The notes under the pieces are model-generated. The model worked only from the letters and a program-made list of their open reading frames with translations, had not been told where the DNA came from and did no database searches. A program made the position numbers and the translations under genes. A DNA stretch of 64,000 nt from Stenopsyche tienmushanensis (lineage: Eukaryota > Arthropoda > Insecta > Trichoptera > Stenopsychidae): assembly GCA_008973525.1 (NCBI GenBank), contig WACJ01000456.1:1-64000 (forward strand), written 5' to 3'. This document shows, piece after piece, positions 32,016-42,689 of the stretch; the stretch's first letter is position 1; each line of letters begins with the position of its first letter.

Positions 32016-35000
32016 ACCTAGATAAAAAATGGTTTTCATAATTTTATACATATGTTGGTACAGTTAATCATTTTTTCCACTTCAATTTTTAAATCAGTTG
32101 CCTGGACGTAGGTTTTGCGCTTGTCAGGATTACTATACATATATAAAAAAGTTTAATGCAGCACTCCCTATCTGTTGATGATAATCTTCCGGATTTGCTT
32201 GTCGAAATTTTTGAGTACCACAGGCTTTCTATTTTCTTTTTTGGCATACGTTGTATAATATATAAGAAATTACGACACTAGTCAGGTAGGAAAACTAGTG
32301 TAATTCTATATAACTTCATTAGCACGGCATAAGCTTAATATTTGCGACGGACATAACACGGGGAGCCTCCTCTGCCCCGAGCTGTGGGATAACCCTTATT
32401 CGGGAGCATTCCAGCCCGCTCGTGAAGTACGTATGAAGTATATGTGAAGAAGTATGGTGCAAAACTGAAATTAAAATTCCATGTCTGCAAGGACACGCTC
32501 CACACTCAACTTATTGCGGCCACTTGCAGTCAGGTTGGGGGGGGGGGGAAGCTAGCTAATGGTTATAATTTTACTTTCATATTCTTAGGCTAGGATAAAT
32601 ATATAGATTAAAGCTGTTTAAAATTTAAATAGATGAAAATAGTTATATAAATATATGTTGTATAGGGTAGGGAAGAGTTTTGTCTCACTTGCGACCCCGA
32701 AAAAAAGGGTGCGAGCCCACTAATTATTACCGGTCGCAAGGAAGGGCCTCTGGATTTCCCTGAATCTTTGGGACTACTAATCCTCAACCTGCATCATATC
32801 GTACATTGAACAAACCGATAGATAAATCACCCACGGGGTGACAGAATATCAAAATTTGATATTCCAAATTCGATAGTCGGAGCGTAAACATAAGGAATAG
32901 CAATGCAATATTATAATGCAAGGGATAAACATGTACGACATATGGCACATATTCTCTCGGGTGTTGTTTTTTCGCGGCCTAACCAAATTTGACTACTAAC
33001 TACTGTGCTTATACGATTTTATATATTTTGACAATTGGTCACTTGTAAGTCTCATATTGGTCACTTGACTAGTACTTATTTACAGAGTAAATACTTAAAT
33101 ACTCTTTTAACAGCAAGCTGATACTCAGTTTATTTACTATTCATTGCTACTTTTACAAATCATGGCTTGCTTGCCACTCGTTTTCTCTTATATAGTCGAC
33201 CCTACCCAGCAATATGGAGCACAATCAATCTTACTGGTTCGAAGCTTTAGAAACGGAACAAGGACAAGAAGAACACCAAATATACGGCCTTGAGGAGAGG
33301 CATATGAAGGCTTCCGTTGACTTCTATATCGTCGAACTGAGAGGGTCAACCTGAAATGGGGAAACCACTAAGTTTCGAATTTGCTTGGGTAAGTTGTACG
33401 GTGACGGGGAGACACCCTCAGTTGGTGTAGGAGCGAATCCGAGATACACTTAAGCGTCACGTATATCTTCACCCTACCCCGACAACGCCCTAACGAGGAA
33501 AGGGGAAACTGGACTCCTTGTACTCCAGAAAGCCCTTTCCAGTAGAGTTAAAAAAGGTCGTCTAGAGTAGTTTTCCACCATCTCCTGAGAAAACTATTCA
33601 GTCTTTACAAACCTCCCACATTCCTTATCGAGACGATTGCGAAAGTGTTCGTCAATACGTTCACTCAGGATACCCGTTGGGTGAACGTTCGAAACAAAAC
33701 TCGGTGGTAATGCTACCTTCAATATCGAGCGAACGAGGAGGTGAATGTATGATACAGACGTGATGGATGTAACCCCTCCCTGTGAATGAATATTGAAGAG
33801 ACCCACAGTTCTGCAATGGACTGTTAATTTCTGCGCTATGATGATGATATGTTATATATAATATAAACATTTTTATTATTCTGTTTATTTTATATTTGCA
33901 TGTGCTAATTTCATTAAATAGAAAATAAATAATTTGTTAAATCGTTTTTAAATGGAGGAAGAAAATGTCCACTGCATACAGTGGACGTGGCCCGAGTGGG
34001 GGATCCGTATACAGTGGAGACGGGGTCTGAAACACGTTAAAAAAAGATTTATGCTTCATATCGTATACTGAACTATTTTCAACAAATGGTATTTTTTTAT
34101 AGTTTTTTTTTCAAAATTTATCAATTTACGTCAACACAAAATGATGTCTTGGAGTTGAACTTAACCGATCATGATTTCTATCCATCGTTAGTGCCTTAGT
34201 TGTTTGCAAGAATATATTCTCTCATATTGCGACATCTCTGCTTTTATTGCGAACAAACTTTGAAGCCGCTTTGATGAGTTCTAAGTTCTATATTTGTTAG
34301 AAACATTGCTTTTTGGTTGTTAGAAACATTAATTTTTTGCTAAAGTACTATTCATTTAATTTTGAATTTATGCATTCCAGATTATTTGATGTGTTACTAC
34401 AGTGCTACATAATGGATAAGCGACAGTGCTTTGGAATAAAAATGAGTATTTCAAAAATGTGAGTGTTTTGACTTTAAACTGAATTTTATTGAGGTATTTT
34501 TTCAAATATGCGTTTTTATTTCAATCATTTGTTGGTATTTTTTTGCATACAAAACATTTCTGATGTGCATATAACACATCAATTATGCATTAAAAATTTG
34601 TACAATTTAATAGCAAAGATGAAACTTTTTCTTCGTTAATTTCAGAATTGGATTGGTATGTCAAGTATCCTGCAGCATCAAGCATCTTTTGGCTGACCAG
34701 TGAATTCAGTAATCCGGACCATCAATTGCAAGCTTGAGGTAGAATTGTTTCTTTTTTTTTAATTGATGGCAAGCTGATGCGGTAGTGAAGATCTTCGGAA
34801 CCTTTTATTTTCCTCGGCACATCAACGATTTTTCTAAAATTCTTCAGCACACTGCTAGTAATAATAGATTTAAAAATGTACATGTACCAAAATTACATCT
34901 ATATATGTTTGTGGTTGATAAATACATCTATATGACTTATGTGTAACTGTGTGAATAGATTATCAGTGAAACTTTCCTCTGTTAGGTTGAATTTCATATA

Positions 35001-35540
35001 TAATGTATTGCGCTTATTTAGTTTATCAGTATTGTAATACTTATATTACACGTAACATTTGGAACATAACTAAATTGGGAGAAAATGTGTAAACATGGCC
35101 ATGATTTGAGTGATTTTATCAGACTGAGTGACTTAAGGAACAGTGATCGGGGACTATTTGGAAATTTTGATTGGAGGGTCGTGCTCCCATGCAGAAGACT
35201 ACTGAGGAGCAGGACTCATGAATATATCTTATTTACTTATTTACTCACAAGATATAAGTATATATTCATAAAATATCTTCTAGTCGAAGTGTTTAAATCT
35301 TGTTGAAATTGTTTATTTCATTAGAGTGGTCATCTGGATGTCAGTCACTTTTATTCACAGCCACAAGATTTTTTTATACGTAATTTTAAACCCAGACTTA
35401 AAGCGTATATCATGTTGAAGTAAATATAGTTTGAACCTTCCAAGCGTTAGACATTCAATATTTGTACAAAAACATCTGGTTTTTATACCTTTTCCGCCGT
35501 CAAAGTGGAGTCAACGCAAAAGGTAAAAATACCCTTCCCG
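32016..35540. other. Intergenic DNA, mostly AT-rich
   Basis: No gene assigned. A G-run lies at 32538-32547. A palindrome with 8-bp arms GTCCACTG and CAGTGGAC and loop CATA lies near 33967-33986, with a related TACAGTGGAGAC at 34010-34022; these may be remnants of a DNA-transposon end. Short frames at 33594-33870 and 35085-35306 show no motif I recognise. Confidence 0.4.
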
Positions 35541-35544
35541 ATAG

Positions 35545-35672
35545 AGATAGACGCCATTCGCATTCCATGCGAATGGCGTCTCTTGAAGGGTTGAACGGGT
35601 CAATTGTCGTTCTTGGGATTGAATTATTTCTACGGTTCGCGTGGTTCGTATCTATTTATTTTTGTTAGTATA
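35545..35672 (-). pseudogene. Fragment of family F around the ORF1/ORF2 junction
   Basis: CGCCATTCGCATTCCATGCG...AATGGCGTCTCTTG and the following GTTGAACGG, CGTATCTATTT match the ORF1/ORF2 overlap of elements F, F' and F'' (for example 47941-48060), with substitutions and deletions. Only about 130 bp is present. Confidence 0.7.
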
Positions 35673-35674
35673 TA

Positions 35675-36265
35675 TGATCCTGAGTTTTTATTTAGAGGAT
35701 TTGGTCTGTGACCTATGCCTCCAAATATCATAGATTGGACCCGAGGGTCAAATTGAAGTTATATACATTGATTTGATTTATGGCTATGTTTTATAGCATC
35801 TTTTGGTACTTTTTTTGTCCATTGTTTTTTGACTCTTTTTAGTCCTTTTTTTGTTTTTGTTTGACTATGATTTTGTTTTTTTTTATATTTACAAATATAC
35901 ATGTTGTTATCTTGTGTATTAAACTTAACCCTAGTATGGCTATCATTTTATATAATCTATTCTAGTAATGAACAGAGTTATACTTAAATCTAATCATAAA
36001 TCGAATTAATGTTGTAATTATATTATATAAGTTATTTTAAGGGGAAAAATCATTAATTAAAATAAACAATTACATATGAACGTTGTTCAATTACAACATG
36101 TACAATGTAAATTAAGCAAAATTATTACCAAAGAAGTTAGTTACAGAGATATTAATTATATTTTAAAAACAGAATGTCATGAATTTCAAACGGAGGGCAA
36201 CAGGTGTATCCTGGACTTTGTGGAGCGTTTATTCGATACCCTTTTTTGGGTATCGGCGCACTCAA
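35675..36265 (-). mobile_element. G-type 3' UTR at the downstream end of element C
   Basis: Shares with 41265-41640 the motifs ATATATGATCCTGA, GACCTATGCCTC, GAGGGTCAAATTG, TATAGCATCTTTTG and a hairpin GATACCCTTTTTTGGGTATC (36235-36254). It also has T-rich GTCC/GACT blocks like the other jockey 3' UTRs. It is joined directly to E-like ORF2 sequence at about 36266, although E itself has a different 3' UTR. Confidence 0.6.
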
Positions 36266-36596
36266 TTTTAAAGGCAAATAGAGTTGTCAATAACAGAGAG
36301 GGATTCTAGTTTTTCTGTCCGTGCGGCGTTTCTAAAGTCGCTGATGGCGTACTTAGTTTTTTGGGTAATGGCATTTAGTTGCCTTTTGGTGACCGGGTCG
36401 AGTTGTCGTTGCCAGGTCCTCCTGATTTTATTCTTCTCCTTTATCATTTTTTTATGTAGTAAGGGAGGCCTGCTTTGTCTCGGGGCGTCGGAGGAGTCGC
36501 TGATGGCTTTGGAAAGTTCAGCGGTGAAGTCACAGACAGCTTGATCTATCTGGGCAGGTGACTCTAATTTGGGAGGGCTGGTAATTTCATTCGAAA
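36266..36596 (-). pseudogene. Element C: internal ORF2 fragment (E-like)
   Basis: Corresponds to the segment of E ORF2 between the endonuclease and the reverse transcriptase (E coordinates about 56000-56335), reading NEITSPPKL, IDQAV, MIKEKN and RRTWQRQLDPVTKRQLNAI in pieces. It lacks both catalytic domains. On its upstream side it is fused to ORF1 at 36595-36600. Confidence 0.8.
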
Positions 36597-37645
36597 ATCT
36601 GGATTCCCCTCTGCTTTAGCTGCGCTATTACATAGGAGAAGCTATGGGAGTACTTTATATAAATTGGAGGTGGAGCTCTGGGCTCCCCGTTTGCAGCCCT
36701 TGTGGCTGTGTGATGGCGGGCAGCTGTCTCCTCGTTCGGGCCATTCTTGGTCTTCTGCGAAGAGGTTGAGTTGTCACCTGCTTGAGTGGCGATGACATTT
36801 GCTTTGTTATCTGCATCTGTGGTGGGTTGGCTGGTTTTAGCAGCCCGTTTATTCTTTTTTGATACTTTTGTTGTCCACTGGCTTGCGGAGTTCGAGGTCG
36901 ATGCCTGCGAACAGGATAACTGTGGATCAGAAGAAGTATTACTTGTGGGGACAGTGTTGGCGTTTTTTTTGATTTTGACGCCAGAGCTCGCCTGGCTACC
37001 GCTCTTCAGTCTAGAAGCATATTTCCCCAAGAAATTTACGCTCCTAGGTTTGTTATTTTTCCTCTTGTTTTTTTTTTTTGATGTTTTGCCGGGAGAGGTT
37101 GCGGCTTCGGCTAGGTCTGAGCCAGCCTCCGAGTCGGTGACGAACTCGACGTACGAGTGTTCACCGGGTGGCTGGATTTGGCTCTGGTCGTCGAAGGCCA
37201 AGGCTGCTGCGTCAGCTGAGCAGCTTTTTAGTTTCTCGATCTCCTTGATCTGAGTGTCGACCATTGTTTGCGATGCGATCAGCGCAAATTCGAGGCGCTG
37301 AACCATCGCTTGGAGCTTACGCACTTCCTCCTTGAGTGCGTCAGTCTCTTCTCTTTGCGCCGGTGTGGTTAGGGCGCAGGCTTGGGTATCTGAAAAAACA
37401 TTTGTTGCATTATCAGTTACCGTTGGAATAAGGGGTGTGATGGCCACTAGGTCCGCGTGGCCTATCAAACCCTTGTTGGTGGTAGCTCTGGTGCGAGCCC
37501 CTTCCGTTCTGAGGTTCGCTGCGGAATTGAGCGATTCCTCAATGTTGGGGCTGTTGGTCGTTTTCGACATCGCTGCTTGCCCCTTGTGCGATGCCGACGC
37601 TGAGGTTTTGGCCGAGGTTTGAGGCGCCGTAGGGTGCGCCTTCAT
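36587..37645 (-). pseudogene. Element C: ORF1 (gag) N-terminal part, fused to ORF2 remnant
   Basis: Starts at the ATG at 37645 (MKAHPTAPQ); the frame is open a further 30 codons upstream without ATG. It follows the E gag closely: a Ser/Thr/Ala-rich N-terminus, a predicted coiled coil (ALKEEVRKLQAMVQRLEFAL), an acidic stretch, basic KKKNKRKNNK, and PRAPPPIYIKYSHSFSYVIA at the start of the conserved gag region. It then stops at LKQRGIQIFE because the sequence jumps into ORF2. The PRE_C2HC region and all zinc knuckles are deleted, about 1.8 kb relative to E. The product, if made, would lack RNA-binding knuckles. Confidence 0.85.
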
Positions 37646-38080
37646 GCTGCCGGTTTTATCGATGCACGGAGAAGTCGCGTTCGTAGATGAAGCGGGCGAT
37701 GTCACGTGCGCCGAGTAGAGCGGGAGATTGTGCACCTAGAGCTGATGACGAGCATCGACTCGGCGCGTGCGTTGAAGTTGTTCCCTCACGTCGGTCTTGC
37801 AATTTTTGGAATCGCCGCGAAGCGGCGGGTCGCAGGTAGCGGAATGGCGGCGGGAGCGGCTCCAAGGGCTCGACCGTTCGGACCGGAGTCCGAGGGTTCT
37901 TTGAGCTGTTTTTTCGATTTTGAGGGGTCCTGACCTGTGGCCACCTCACCTCATCTGTTTTGTTTCATTTGATGGGTTTTAGCAAATTATTTTGGCTATA
38001 TCATTGAAAAAAAGATGTCACATTCCGACGATTCGTATTCAATGACGAGTCGACTTTATATATAAAAAAAATACCTTAAA

Positions 38081-38450
38081 CTACGAGTGTTGATCTCGTA
38101 GCCGGCCCTGCCCTATACACACCACAGCATTCGCTTTTTCAGACCAAAGGAAAATCAGGGAAAACCCGGTCGTGTTGGTGATCACTCGTGATCGCGGACT
38201 CGTCTGTTGGTAACAAGTCCGCTGTTGTGCTAATGCATCTTTTCGTTATATACCACCGTCTCCCCGCTGCGCCCGCGTACCTGCCAGCGCAGCTATGTAC
38301 ACACTGACAGCCACGGCGTGACGCCTCAGTCGGACGGTGTTGACCAAATTTTTTGTCAACGACATATTCTTTTTTTGTCGTGAAGACTATCATTTTTTGT
38401 CTTTAGACTATTTTTTTTGTCTGTTTTTGACTATATTTTTTGTCAAGGCT
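38081..38450 (-). mobile_element. Element D 3' end: terminal hairpin, 3' module and GAC...GTC blocks
   Basis: Minus-strand order: five T-rich blocks of the form GAC...TTTTTTGTC (38342-38444), then a conserved module of about 260 bp, then a terminal hairpin with 7-bp arms CTACGAG and CTCGTAG around ATCAACA (38081-38101). Similarity to the copies at 50609 and 53892 stops just past the hairpin (GTAGTTT), which marks the 3' end of the element. Confidence 0.85.
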
Positions 38451-38544
38451 GATACGCTTATTTTTTTATCTGGCCTTTTCTCCTCTCTTGCTTCGGTTAG
38501 TGGTAACTACTGTGGGGGGGTGGTTGATTTTACTGTTAGTCTAT

Positions 38545-41231
38545 GTAGGTAGGAGTACGGCTTGATGTCCATTTGGAGTTTCCTCTTCTTGAAACTCATG
38601 CCTAGGATGCCTTTCGGACGTGGATACCAACTAGTTCTATATCGTGATAGGGAGCTAATGGATGGATTTTCTACGTTGTCGAGGTTTTTGAAGAACCTCG
38701 AGGGAGGGTATCTTCGCCTCTTCTTCCAGTTGATTGTTCCTCACGAACCATGGTGCGTTAAATGCTCTTCTGATCGCTATATTTTGGATGGTCTGGAGTT
38801 TTTTGTAATTACTCACATTGCTCCAGACCGGGGATGCGTAGGTCAGGATAGGTCGGATGTATGACTTGTAGAGGAGAAGTTTGTTCCTTGCGGACATTCC
38901 GCTCCTCCGGGAATTCAGGGGATAGAGAGCGGCAGTCGCGCTCTTCGCCTTTCTATCGACATATGCCACGTGAGCGTTCCAATTTAGTTTTGGATCGAAT
39001 ATTATACCGAGGTATTTAGCTTGTTTCACCCATGGGAACGAAATATTGTTGAATGTTAATTGATTTTGCTTGCGTAGGAGTTTACCAGTTGCCCTTGCTT
39101 TGGGATTGAAAATAATAGCCTTGCATTTGGCTGAGTTGATTTTAATCTGCCATTTGTTGAACCATTCTTGGATGTTGTCGAGATGATGTTGTAGTCGGAA
39201 TTTGATTATTTTCTTGGTGCCGACGGTTGAAAGGAAGGCAGTATCGTCGGCAAAGAGAGCGAAGTCGGGGAAGGTCGGGTACAGTCGGGCTTTACGGGAC
39301 GTGGAATTTCGCAAGTGTATATGGCGAAGAGGTGCGGGGACAGGATGGATCCTTGTGGCACTCCGGCTGTGATCTGTCTGAGGCTAGACATGCAGTCCTG
39401 GCCTAGTTTTATTCTGAAATGTCTATTTTGCAAAAAAGAGTTAATAATTTTGACTGATGCATCGCTGTACCCGAGAGCGTGCATTTTGAACGTGAGGCCT
39501 TCGTGCCAGACTTTGTCGAAGGCTTTGGCTACGTCCATGAATATTCCGGTGCTTTTACCTTGTTCAAAACCGTCGTGGATGAGTTCCACCACTCTCAGGA
39601 GTTGGTGGACTGAAGAGTGAGCCTTCCTGAACCCATGTTGTTCCACGGGGAGCACTTTCTTAGTTTCCGTCTCGAGTTCGATTCTATTTAGTATAACTCG
39701 CTCTAGGATTTTTCCCGGGATCGGGAGTAAGCTTATCGGGCGATAACCCGCTGGGTCCTGGATGGATGTGCCCTGTTTCTTGATAAGAATGACATTTGCC
39801 CGTTTCCAGAGGTCCGTGTGTGAGTGTGTGTGAAAGTGATTGAGTCTCAAGCGCGCGTTGATTATTCGCAGGAGTGTTGAGAGTCCCAGATTTGGAAGAA
39901 GTTTCAATGCTATGGGCGGGATGTTATCTGGGCCCGGGGCTTTGCGATTATTCATCTTAGTGATGATGATTTCTAGTTCAGTTGGATTGGAGTGTTTTAG
40001 TTGGTTTGCCGGAGGGGCAAATTTGAAGGATGACATCTCCTCGTGGACGGTTCTTTTGTGCTCCTCGACCACCGGCGAGTCCTCGGGGGAGCATTGCTTC
40101 TCTAGAGAGTCGGCGAATAGCTCGGCTTTTTCGCTTTCTAAATAGAACAGTTGACCGTTGTGATCTCTGATTGGGTGGCTGGATGCCCTAGGGTTTCTTA
40201 GCGTTTTGGCCATGCGCCATACTGAGTTGTCTTCGGTGGATAGTGATTCTAGTTTTTCAGTCCATTTGGCATTTCTGAAGTTGCTGATGGCGTATTTTAT
40301 TTCGTGGGTGATTGCATTTAATTCTCTTGGAGGAAGGGTCTAACGTTCGCTGCCATGATTTTCTAATTTTGTTTTTCTCCCTGATCATGTTTTTTATATA
40401 GAAGGGGAAGTCTATTTTATCACGTGGGTCGTGAGGAGATTGTTCTGTGGCGTCGCCTAGGGCTTGAGCTATTTCCGAAGTGAATTTATTGACAGCTTGA
40501 TCAATCTGTTCTGGGTAATCGATTCTTGGAGGCCTGGAGATGGCGGATGCGATCGCTGACTGATATTTAATCCAGTTTATTCGTCTGCTGGGTTTCTCCG
40601 TGTAGACATTTTTGTCTAAAGCTAGATTGATCATGATCGGGTTGTGGTCCGAAGAAAGGTCGCAAATTGCTCGAATATCTAAGCCGCAGGATAGGTTTTT
40701 GCAGATGGCAATGTCTATTACATCCGGGTTGTTCCGGATGTGGTGCGTCGGGGTGGGAGGGCCATAGACCGTAAATGACGGATCTAGTAGTGTGAAGTTG
40801 TTAAGTATTCGGCCGTTCTGGTTGGTATTGCGAGAATTCCATTCGTGATGTTTGGCGTTTAGGTCGCCGGCTAGTATGGTCGCTATGTTGCTATGAAACA
40901 ATGTTTCCAAATTTGCGATGGAGAGAATGGGCTTAGGTGGACTGTACGCTGATATGACTCTCAGATATGCTTTGCCCCCTATAACCAGATCCGCGATGGT
41001 TGCCTCCATGCCGGGGAGAGTGGGGGTGATAACTTTGTAGTTTGTAGTTCTAATGTAAATGGCTGCTCCTCCACCTCTGCCAGTGATTCTGTTGGTGTGG
41101 TGTGCAGTGTAATTTATGATACGTGGAGGAGCCCTTTTAAGATGTGTCTCCCCGACTAGGATTATATCCACCTCGTATCTGACTACGAAATCCGCCAACT
41201 CGCCGATCCTGCCGGTGAGCCCGTTGGCGTT
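38545..41231 (-). pseudogene. Jockey-like ORF2 of element D, frameshifted, 5'-truncated
   Basis: An E-family ORF2 broken in several places. The endonuclease (41198-40257) has VGETHLKRAPPRI, AGDLNAKHHEWNSR and SSDHNPIMI. A frameshift near 40335 leads into the reverse transcriptase (40213-39206) with KAPGPDNIPPIALK, RPISLLPI, GIFMDVAKAFDKVWHEGL and AGVPQGSILSP. Another frameshift near 39290 leads into FALFADDTAFLS and the C-terminal region (to about 38560). About 33 bp is missing near 38700. No ORF1 lies upstream: similarity to E ORF2 ends at about 41231, where G-type sequence begins. Non-functional. Confidence 0.88.
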
Positions 41232-41259
41232 AGTCCGAGGGTGGAATCGGTCACGGATA

Positions 41260-41640
41260 TATATGGGATCCTGAATGACGGCTTGAGGTTGCGGTCCTGG
41301 ACCTATGCCTCTTAATCGGTTTGTCTGGACAGAGTCAAATTGTAGGTGGTTTTTAATTGAATTTTAGGCTATTTAATATAGCATCTTTTTGTTTTTTTTT
41401 TGCTTTGATATTATTGTTATTATATATATATATTTTTTTAAAATTATTTTTTATAAAACATAGAGTTAAAAAGTTTGGAAATTGGACAGAGTGTAAATAA
41501 ATGGAGGTATATGGAAGTTATATAAAATTGGGGGGGGGGGTTTACATGAGGGTAGGGGAAGTTAATAAGTGTGGTTATTGTGCTAAAGAATAACGGTCAG
41601 TTTTTCGGGTTGTTAGCCGATACCTTTTTTAGGGTATCTG
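41260..41640 (-). mobile_element. G-type 3' UTR (first copy)
   Basis: Follows the G ORF2 C-terminus on the minus strand. It contains the hairpin GATACCTTTTTTTAGGGTATC region (41622-41643), T-rich tracts, TATAGCATCTTTTTG, GTCAAATTG and GACCTATGCCTC, all shared in order with 35675-36265. A G-run lies at 41531-41540. Confidence 0.6.
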
Positions 41641-41856
41641 GCTCTAAAATATTTTGTAATTTTGAGCCCGAGGATGGCCTTGGGGCGTGGCTTCCAGCTT
41701 TCGGTGTAGGATGAGAGGGAATTTATGATGGGATTTGGGACTTTTTTAAGGGAGTTGTAGAAGTTGGTGGAGAGGTGAATGATATTATCATGTATGGAGG
41801 GAGTGTTGGATTCGGATAGGATTTGTGAATTGGTGAAGTGCCATGGGACTCCGGAA
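41641..41856 (-). pseudogene. Element G: jockey-like ORF2 C-terminal fragment
   Basis: Reads RRASGVPWHFTNSQILSESN, then IIHLSTNFYNSLKKVPNPII, then NSLSSYTESWKPRPKAILGL. It aligns with the last 80 residues of E ORF2 (RRAFNAPWF..., LSTRFYKNLSKVENPSINTL, SWHPRPKGILGMKF) at roughly 45 percent identity by eye, so it is a distinct E-related family. The upstream part is interrupted by element F'. Joining its first codons to F'' at 47261 restores an in-frame fusion. Confidence 0.8.
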
Positions 41857-42689
41857 GCTCTGCGGAGACTACTACTACTAACTTAAAGACTTAGCGATGA
41901 GCGTAGCCCGCGGGGGCTTGTGCCATCTTCGAATTACTTTCCCCTTTGCATGGGGTCGCAGGATCAGCGGTTCTCACCTGCTGTCCGCGTAAGTGCTTTG
42001 CACTGTTTGATCGCGATTTCAGCCGATCGCGAGAGGCGCGTATCGGCTGCGCGGGTGGCTTTATGTTTTTGCTTAGTGAGAGTCCGGGTACTATAGTTCC
42101 AGCCCAAAGATGAAAATGAGCATCTTTAGCCGGTGGGCGGACTAGAATTTACATTTAATCTACTGCTTTTATCGCGAGATTTTACTGAATTTAATGTTTG
42201 GACTCTCTTGCATTAAAAGTGAATTTAATGGAGGGCGACGGTATGGATCGGTAGCAAGTCGATTCTGAAATTTCTTAGTGTGAGGAGGATGTGTGTGCAA
42301 GTGTGTTAGCTTGTGTGTTACTACGTTGCCATGGACTCTATGCTTCTCTGTGTAACCACATGTAGATCAGGTAAACCATGGAAACCCTGACCGAGAAGTG
42401 TGTGTAGCATGCCTTAAATATTAGATGTAGGAGGAGGAAACTGTGTGCCAGGAATACTTACTTATCTCATCGTCAACTTATGTTGCATTACGCATCGGTG
42501 ACGATTGGACCTGAAAAGAAGAAAATAAAGAAAACAAAAGGGGCGTCAGCATCAAAAATAATTCTTTATTCATTGGATGGCGTCCTTCCTTCTGGGTTGT
42601 AGTTCTTCTGAGTGAGTTTCTGAAATCAGACTGTTTGGCCCCGTCTACCCCAGCGAGTCCTGGGGTGGGCGGGAAGGAAATTATATTTG

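Noticed and set aside
33230..33250. Possible tRNA B-box (GGTTCGAAGC)
   Set aside because: No A-box or cloverleaf could be placed around it.
33594..33870. Two overlapping minus-strand frames of about 70 codons
   Set aside because: No motif, no conserved partner copy in the window, and short length in AT-rich DNA.
38081..38341. The 3' module as a U1 snRNA, tRNA-derived SINE or hammerhead ribozyme
   Set aside because: I looked for a U1 5' end, tRNA A and B boxes and a hammerhead core (CTGANGA with GAAA) and found none convincing. It is described only as a conserved 3' module.
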